From NCBI GenBank assembly GCA_002293365.1, contig DBDD01000153.1:1-8093 (forward strand): DNA of 8,093 bases, given 5' to 3'. The position numbers and the translations under genes were made by a program. This stretch comes from Christensenella sp. UBA941 (GTDB lineage Bacteria > Bacillota > Clostridia > Christensenellales > UBA941). The notes under the pieces are model-generated. The model did no database searches and had not been told where the DNA came from. It saw nothing but the letters and a program-made list of their open reading frames with translations. How positions within the stretch are numbered: the stretch's first letter is position 1; the number at the start of each line of letters is the position of its first letter. Shown piece after piece: positions 5,760 through 8,093 of this stretch.

Positions 5760-5782
5760 ATTTTGCGTAAATATCGCAAAAT
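5760..5782. promoter_or_regulatory. Inverted repeat at the transcript start (operator candidate 2)
   Basis: ATTTTGCG (5760-5767) and CGCAAAAT (5775-5782) are exact inverted copies with a 7-base AT-rich centre. It begins at about +1 and ends on the Shine-Dalgarno TGGAGGT (5782-5788). It can act as a DNA operator or, in RNA, as a hairpin abutting the ribosome binding site. Confidence 0.6.
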
Positions 5783-5795
5783 GGAGGTAAATACG

Positions 5796-7133
5796 ATGTT
5801 GCTAGAGTTTAGAGCAAAGAATTACAAATCTTTCTGCGATGAGATGGTTTTTTCCATGGTTCCGGCGCAAAAGCAGAAGGGTCTGGATTACAGCATCCTA
5901 AAGCAAAAAGGCGGGGCAGAAACATATAAAGGCTTGTGCTCGTCTGTCGTGTACGGGCCAAATGCTTCGGGGAAGACGAATATCATCAGCGCGATGGATA
6001 CGTTTAAGCAGATTGTGCTGAGGGGGCATATTAGGAATGATAAGGTTGGTTCGCCAAATCAAGCCGCATATACATTGGAGCTAATACCTTATGCTTTTTC
6101 AAGCTCCGTTCATCCTCTCGAGTTGGGGATTAAATTCATCGAAAAAAAATTGCTTATCGAGTATTCCTTCGCTGTCGATCTTGGAAGCTTTATTAATAAT
6201 AACCACCGAAGAGCGATACTTTCAGAAAATTTAAGAATCAATGGTGCTCTTATTTTTGAGCGTTCAAAAGAATTAGGCTTTGGCGCGTTGCGCGACATGC
6301 CCTTTCTTCAACCATATCTGGCAGACGTACTACTTAAAAACTTGGAAAGCGCGAAAGGCTTGTCGAAAAGCGCCTTAAATGAGCAGGAATTATTCTTGAT
6401 GAATGGATTCAAGAATATTTTCTCTCCAGATTTTATCTCCTTAATTATCCATTGGCTGGAGGAACATTTTTTAATTGTGTATCGTGCAGATCAAGTAGAA
6501 GCTACGAGAGAAATTCCGGTTAACGATCCCTCTGAAAGCACAGCCTTTTTTGATAAAGGCCTAAATGGTGCTCTTAATGGTGCTCTAGGTTTGCCCACTT
6601 CACTGGGTTTCGTTTTTTCAAAAGATAAAGCAAAGCTAATACCGTACTCAATACTAAAAAGTTCGAAAAAAGCAGTAGAGGCAGAATCATTTGAATCATA
6701 TGGCACTATTCGTTTTATAACCGCTGTATATCCTCTGGTAGAAATTGCACTTAAAAACGGCAGCACCCTCGTCGTCGACGAATTCGACGCCTCCATCCAC
6801 CCGATGGTATTGATGAACATCATCAAGATATTCCATAACGACGAGATCAACACAAAGGGCGCGCAGCTTATCTTCAACACGCACAACCCGATATTCCTGA
6901 ATTCCAGCCTCTTCCGCCGCGACGAAATCAAGTTCGTCGAGCGCAATGAAGAAACTAATTGCAGCGAGGTATATTCGCTGTCCGATTTTCGCACCTCCGG
7001 TAAATACGGCGTCCGCAAGACGGACGACTATATGAAAAACTACTTCGTCAACCGCTATGGGGCAATCAAAGACGTCGATCTTTCTGATCATTTTTTAAAC
7101 ATCATCGAGCATGATCAAGAAGAGGTGCAATAA
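5796..7133 (+). CDS. rloA: AAA15-family ATPase (RloA/AbiLi-like defence ATPase)
   Basis: A 445-aa ABC/SMC-like ATPase of the AAA15/OLD type (COG1106-like), the probable sensor or motor half of an anti-phage pair. The start is ATG 5796, 8 bases after TGGAGGT; an in-frame ATG at 5763 lies within operator 2 and has no site. Motifs in order: N-terminal FRAKNYKSF strand typical of the family, Walker A GPNASGKT (54-61), an inserted helical middle (about 110-290), signature-like ESYGTIRF (300-307), Walker B TLVVDEFD (324-331, Asp328 and Glu329), and the switch NTHNP (361-365, His363). Near the C-terminus GKYGVRKTDDY and YFVNRYGAI are family-typical. Its stop overlaps the rloB start (TAATG). Much of the gene is AT-rich, but the last 350 bases are clearly richer in GC. 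PARIS AriA is a related alternative, but the partner is RloB. Confidence 0.88.
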   Translation: MLLEFRAKNYKSFCDEMVFSMVPAQKQKGLDYSILKQKGGAETYKGLCSSVVYGPNASGKTNIISAMDTFKQIVLRGHIRNDKVGSPNQAAYTLELIPYAFSSSVHPLELGIKFIEKKLLIEYSFAVDLGSFINNNHRRAILSENLRINGALIFERSKELGFGALRDMPFLQPYLADVLLKNLESAKGLSKSALNEQELFLMNGFKNIFSPDFISLIIHWLEEHFLIVYRADQVEATREIPVNDPSESTAFFDKGLNGALNGALGLPTSLGFVFSKDKAKLIPYSILKSSKKAVEAESFESYGTIRFITAVYPLVEIALKNGSTLVVDEFDASIHPMVLMNIIKIFHNDEINTKGAQLIFNTHNPIFLNSSLFRRDEIKFVERNEETNCSEVYSLSDFRTSGKYGVRKTDDYMKNYFVNRYGAIKDVDLSDHFLNIIEHDQEEVQ

Positions 7134-7819
7134 TGGGAATGCGTGACCCAAGGCCGTTTATCCGATATTTTTCTGTCGAGGGCGAAACAGAAAAATGGTA
7201 TCTTGACTGGTTGGAGAAGCAAATCAACGCTAGTCCGAAAGCGGAGTTTATTGTTAAATTGGAAAGCAGGGTCAAACAAAATCCCGTGCGTTTCGTCAAG
7301 GGGTTTTCGCTCATAGCCGATAAAGCGGAGCTCATCCATATTTGTGATTACGAATGCAATACCGAAGAATATATCCGGCGTTTTAAGCTAACGCTCGATA
7401 GGATTACAGAAGCCAGAAAAATAGTCAACGATACGAAAACCCGCAAAAATTGGTGCACGTACACATTAGCGTACAACAATTTGTCGTTTGAATTATGGCT
7501 AATCTTACACAGAGAGAATTACCGCGGTTCATTTACCCATGGCGATCAATACTGGCCTAAACTCCAGTCTGTTTATGGATTAACCGTCCAATCGCTTGAA
7601 AAATACAAGCAGTACGACAATTTCCAAGCTCAAGTTTTGGACAGGCTTACGCTGCTCGATGTAATCAAGGCCATCGAACGCGCCGAGAAAATCGAACAGG
7701 CTAACAAGCGCAATTATCAGCCGGAAAATTATAACGGCTACGATTACTACGCCAACAATCCTTCTCTCTCCATCCACATGCCAATAAAGGCTTTATTGAT
7801 CGAATGCGGCTTGCTATAG
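7133..7819 (+). CDS. rloB: RloB-family TOPRIM-like protein (putative effector nuclease)
   Basis: A 228-aa protein resembling RloB, a TOPRIM-like family found beside AAA15 ATPases in defence loci (restriction-linked RloA/RloB; AbiL). Visible family features are the N-terminal strand then EGETE (16-20, with the TOPRIM-type glutamate) and 'YLDWLEKQI', an acidic strand end ICDYE (D72, E74) where the D-x-D would lie, and AYNNLSFELWLILH (113-126), matching the RloB motif 'SNPCFELWLLLH'. The C-terminal third is helical with Tyr/Asn-rich patches. The ATG overlaps the ATPase stop by one base, with AGAGGTG 6 bases upstream, giving coupled translation and near equal dosage. By analogy it would cut nucleic acid (possibly tRNA or DNA) when released by the ATPase, but the target is unknown. 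The acidic pair is D-x-E rather than D-x-D, so it may be a divergent subfamily. Confidence 0.8.
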   Translation: MGMRDPRPFIRYFSVEGETEKWYLDWLEKQINASPKAEFIVKLESRVKQNPVRFVKGFSLIADKAELIHICDYECNTEEYIRRFKLTLDRITEARKIVNDTKTRKNWCTYTLAYNNLSFELWLILHRENYRGSFTHGDQYWPKLQSVYGLTVQSLEKYKQYDNFQAQVLDRLTLLDVIKAIERAEKIEQANKRNYQPENYNGYDYYANNPSLSIHMPIKALLIECGLL

Positions 7820-7880
7820 CCGCGAATACCGTAGCCCTGGTTTTCCCCACCCACGCCCCCTCTCCCCAGCTCTCTCCACA

Positions 7881-7911
7881 CGCCGCGCCCGGCGCCCAGC
7901 CGTATATTTTT
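7881..7911 (+). terminator. Weak terminator candidate after rloB
   Basis: CGCCG (7881-7885) pairs with CGGCG (7890-7894) around a 4-base loop. A run of T begins only about 12 bases later (7907-7911), so it is a poor match to an intrinsic terminator. It is the only candidate I see after rloB. Confidence 0.25.
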
Positions 7912-7932
7912 CCCGAAAAGCGCGCTTTGCCT

Positions 7933-7961
7933 TTGCCTTTACCCGAAAACTTTGTTATGAT
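7933..7961 (+). promoter_or_regulatory. Promoter candidate for the right-edge gene
   Basis: TTGCCT (7933-7938, 4/6 match to TTGACA) and TATGAT (7956-7961, 5/6 match to TATAAT) are separated by 17 bases. DnaA-box-like sites follow within 10 bases, which would fit the autoregulated promoter of dnaA. Confidence 0.45.
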
Positions 7962-8005
7962 AGTGGATACGATGTGGATGCCTGTATAGACGCTCGTGTG
8001 CAAAA

Positions 8006-8030
8006 CCCGGCTATACACAGATATAGCGGG
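8006..8030 (+). promoter_or_regulatory. Leader hairpin before the right-edge gene
   Basis: CCCG (8006-8009) and CTATA (8011-8015) pair with TATAG (8022-8026) and CGGG (8027-8030), with one bulged G and a 6-base loop. An alternative partner for CTATACA (8011-8017) is TGTATAG at 7983-7989, so two exclusive folds are possible. Confidence 0.4.
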
Positions 8031-8074
8031 CGCATGCCTGTGGATTTTCGGGGCGCATAAGGGGGGATTGGGCT

Positions 8075-8093
8075 TTGTCGCCAGCGGAAGAAC
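8075..8093 (+). CDS. Possible 5' end of a gene cut by the window edge (dnaA candidate)
   Basis: AAGGGGGG (8059-8066) lies 8 bases before TTG at 8075, and the frame stays open to the end, giving only MSPAEE. The ribosome binding site spacing is good, and a TTG start is also used by rpsR here. Six residues are too few to identify a protein. Position beside DnaA-box-like sites and beyond origin-type neighbours makes dnaA the leading guess; another gene is quite possible. Confidence 0.35.

Larger units (their letters stand above)
7820..8074. other. Gene-free region with DnaA-box-like cluster (possible oriC-proximal region)
   Basis: This 255-base stretch has no convincing gene and carries several degenerate matches to TTATCCACA or its reverse TGTGGATAA: CTCTCCACA (7872-7880), AGTGGATAC (7962-7970), TGTGGATGC (7973-7981), CTATACACA (8011-8019) and TGTGGATTT (8039-8047). 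Each has two mismatches to TTATCCACA; none is perfect. One more core, ATCCACA, lies at 7772-7778 in rloB. By eye the core TCCACA/TGTGGA occurs only twice elsewhere in the window (2911, 4888). No long AT-rich unwinding element is visible. The region also holds a perfect palindrome AAAGCGCGCTTT (7917-7928). Confidence 0.4.

Noticed and set aside
5763..5795. Earlier ATG at 5763 for the ATPase gene
   Set aside because: There is no ribosome binding site before it, it lies in the inverted repeat at the likely transcript start, and the family begins at the L-L-E-F strand.
5796..7819. PARIS (AriA/AriB) system
   Set aside because: The ATPase is of the same broad class, but the second gene carries the RloB FELW motif rather than the DUF4435-type features expected of AriB.
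7804..7989. Plus-strand frame of 61 aa after rloB
   Set aside because: It overlaps the end of rloB and is Pro/Ala-rich low-complexity coding over a C-rich spacer, with no Shine-Dalgarno.
1..8093. CRISPR arrays, tRNA or rRNA genes, transposases
   Set aside because: No regularly spaced repeats, cloverleaf-like sequences, rRNA signatures or transposase/integrase reading frames were seen.

Overview
The window looks like chromosomal DNA of a moderate-GC Gram-positive bacterium of the Clostridia (Bacillota). The evidence is the order rpsF-ssb-rpsR, a yycJ-rlmH block, strong AGGAGG-type ribosome binding sites, one clear TTG start (rpsR), and a zinc-binding form of ribosomal protein S18. The genus cannot be told from the sequence.

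Left part (1-2369, all + strand): the 3' end of an unknown gene, a 290-aa protein with a C-terminal four-cysteine zinc-finger-like motif, a small DUF6429-like protein, and a secreted protein with a signal peptide, a BIG2-like immunoglobulin-type segment and an Asp/Tyr-rich middle. The spacers on either side of the secreted-protein gene (1355-1568 and 2370-2597) have no genes but are rich in hairpins. One of these looks like a terminator facing the minus strand with no obvious gene to terminate.

Middle part (2598-5588, all - strand): rpsF-ssb-rpsR (S6, SSB, S18), with a clear promoter, a leader hairpin that may be the S6:S18 autoregulatory site, and a terminator. Upstream of it lies yycJ-rlmH-(prolyl-tRNA deacylase), a second unit with its own promoter. 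A 70-bp palindromic repeat resembling a small non-autonomous element sits between yycJ and rlmH. These housekeeping genes commonly lie near the replication origin in Bacillota.

Right part (5589-8093, + strand): a two-gene module divergent from yycJ, encoding an AAA15-type ATPase and an RloB-family TOPRIM-like protein. It resembles the RloA/RloB and AbiL abortive-infection pairs. Its TTGACA promoter is overlapped by two inverted repeats and preceded by a repeated half-site, which suggests tight repression. After it comes a 255-bp gene-free stretch holding a cluster of degenerate DnaA-box-like sites, a promoter candidate and a hairpin, ending in a good Shine-Dalgarno and a TTG start cut by the window edge. 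Together with the origin-type neighbours, this suggests, without proof, that the edge approaches oriC/dnaA and that the defence pair sits in the origin-proximal interval, transcribed against the housekeeping genes.
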